Below, one piece after another: positions 5,187 to 5,877 of a stretch of 5,877 bases of DNA. The DNA is taken from contig JAPYQE010000344.1 of the NCBI GenBank assembly GCA_029941315.1, forward strand, positions 1 through 5,877, given 5' to 3'. Position 1 is the stretch's first letter, and each line of letters begins with the position of its first letter. Under the pieces are notes generated by a model. It was not told where the DNA came from and did no database searches. It was given only the letters and a program-made list of their open reading frames with translations. This DNA comes from GCA-2724215 sp015660315 (lineage in GTDB: Bacteria; Latescibacterota; UBA2968; UBA8231). The translations under genes were made by a program, and so were the position numbers.

Positions 5187-5877
5187 ATGAAAAAGATCCC
5201 AATACTGGTTCTACTTGTCAGCCTTACCATATTCTCTAACGGACATACAGAGCCTCCGGCGGCGTTGGAGTTTGATCATTTGGTGTTGTTGGCTCCGCAC
5301 GAGGTGGGAGAATATAGTGGCTATAAGCGGCGTGCCAACGAAGTGGTATTGAAGCGGGGGAAGCGTCATCTGCTGGTGTATCCTGTGGAATCTCTGGGTG
5401 ACGGTTCGGTGCACGGTCTTCTGTCAGGCAATGTGTCGATACGGGGTTTGAATCCGGCGTTGGATCGGTTGTTGTTGCTGGAGATGGGGGGGGTGTCGCT
5501 ACAGAGCGTGCAGGAGATGATGGACGAGGGAGCCAACGGTGAGGCTGGCCTGCGCTGGGCGGCGAGCGGTCAGAGCGACAACCTGGTGTATCTGTCGGAA
5601 TCTCCGGACGGCCAGACGCGATTCATTTATTTCCATTTGGGCATTGGCGTGCCGTCGTCCCAGGGTTACAAGGTGGAGAATTGGCCGGGTTATGTGACGA
5701 CGGATGCGTCGCTGCTGGGTGTGGTGAGTGCGGAGGAGGCGGAGCGTATGGAGGTGTGGGCGTCGGAGTTGATCGAGGGGGGTGGATCAGGGTGGGGGGT
5801 TCCCTCGTCGCTTGATGTGGATGAGCAGTTGGCTCCGGAGCGGATGGTGATGTCACGGGAGCGGGTGCTGTCAGGGA
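5187..5877 (+). CDS. Putative secreted protein of unknown family (3' truncated by window edge)
   Basis: From ATG 5187 the frame stays open for 230 codons to the right edge with no stop. The N-terminus is a typical Sec signal peptide: KK at 2-3, a hydrophobic core IPILVLLVSLTIFS (4-17), and a likely signal peptidase I cut near SNG (17-19). No cysteine suits a lipoprotein. The mature part begins TEPPAALEFDHLVLLAPHEV and later has SESPDGQTRFIYFHLGIGVP, which looks beta-rich; a more acidic segment (SAEEAERMEVWASELIEGGG) follows. I recognise no domain. Codon use is unlike the genes to the left: leucine is about 13 TTG and 12 CTG with no CTC, whereas CTC is common in the oxidoreductase gene. G-runs occur at 5486-5493, 5777-5782 and 5794-5799. 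This suggests transfer or a different expression history. That it is a real secreted protein is likely; its function is unknown. Confidence 0.75.
   Translation, partial: MKKIPILVLLVSLTIFSNGHTEPPAALEFDHLVLLAPHEVGEYSGYKRRANEVVLKRGKRHLLVYPVESLGDGSVHGLLSGNVSIRGLNPALDRLLLLEMGGVSLQSVQEMMDEGANGEAGLRWAASGQSDNLVYLSESPDGQTRFIYFHLGIGVPSSQGYKVENWPGYVTTDASLLGVVSAEEAERMEVWASELIEGGGSGWGVPSSLDVDEQLAPERMVMSRERVLSG

Noticed and set aside
5623..5856. Reverse-strand proline-rich 77-codon ORF
   Set aside because: Its proline and threonine richness is simply the complement of the G-rich codons of the forward secreted-protein gene.

Overview
The window is from a GC-rich bacterium. All credible genes lie on the + strand and read left to right. 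Genes 2 to 4 strongly prefer C-ending codons. The asparaginyl-tRNA synthetase most resembles, from memory, the longer bacterial form seen in Bacteroidetes and related phyla. Around it are a gamma-glutamyltransferase-fold hydrolase, a dihydrodipicolinate-synthase-family aldolase/lyase and a Gfo/Idh/MocA oxidoreductase. This mix is common in uncultivated, catabolically versatile phyla such as Latescibacterota, Poribacteria or Planctomycetes. That placement is only an inference; the sequence gives no decisive marker.

Layout. (1) 1-585: C-terminal (small-subunit) part of a divergent gamma-glutamyltransferase homologue, cut by the left edge just after the catalytic threonine. (2) 586-991: about 400 bases without a supportable gene, holding one clear inverted repeat. 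(3) 992-1900: DHDPS-family enzyme that keeps the Schiff-base lysine but lacks the usual catalytic hydroxyl residues. (4) 1901-2040: short spacer with a 15-base palindrome. (5) 2041-3036: NAD(P)-dependent Gfo/Idh/MocA oxidoreductase with a GTG start. (6) 3037-3152: AT-richer leader with a hairpin. (7) 3153-4616: complete asnS. (8) 4617-5186: weak terminator, AT-rich stretch with short repeats, a GC-rich hairpin and a probable small-gene remnant (4893-5139) with an early stop and an apparent frame change. (9) 5187 to the right edge: start of a gene for a secreted protein of unknown family, whose codon use differs sharply from the genes to the left.

Genes 3 and 5 may serve one catabolic route for a sugar-acid-like or keto-acid compound, since both families act on such substrates and they are neighbours in the same direction. 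asnS is a housekeeping gene and probably functionally unrelated. I see no CRISPR array, rRNA, tRNA, transposase or recognisable defence system. The least explained parts are the composition change after asnS, the broken small gene there and the secreted protein after it. I do not see convincing evidence for a new multi-gene system.
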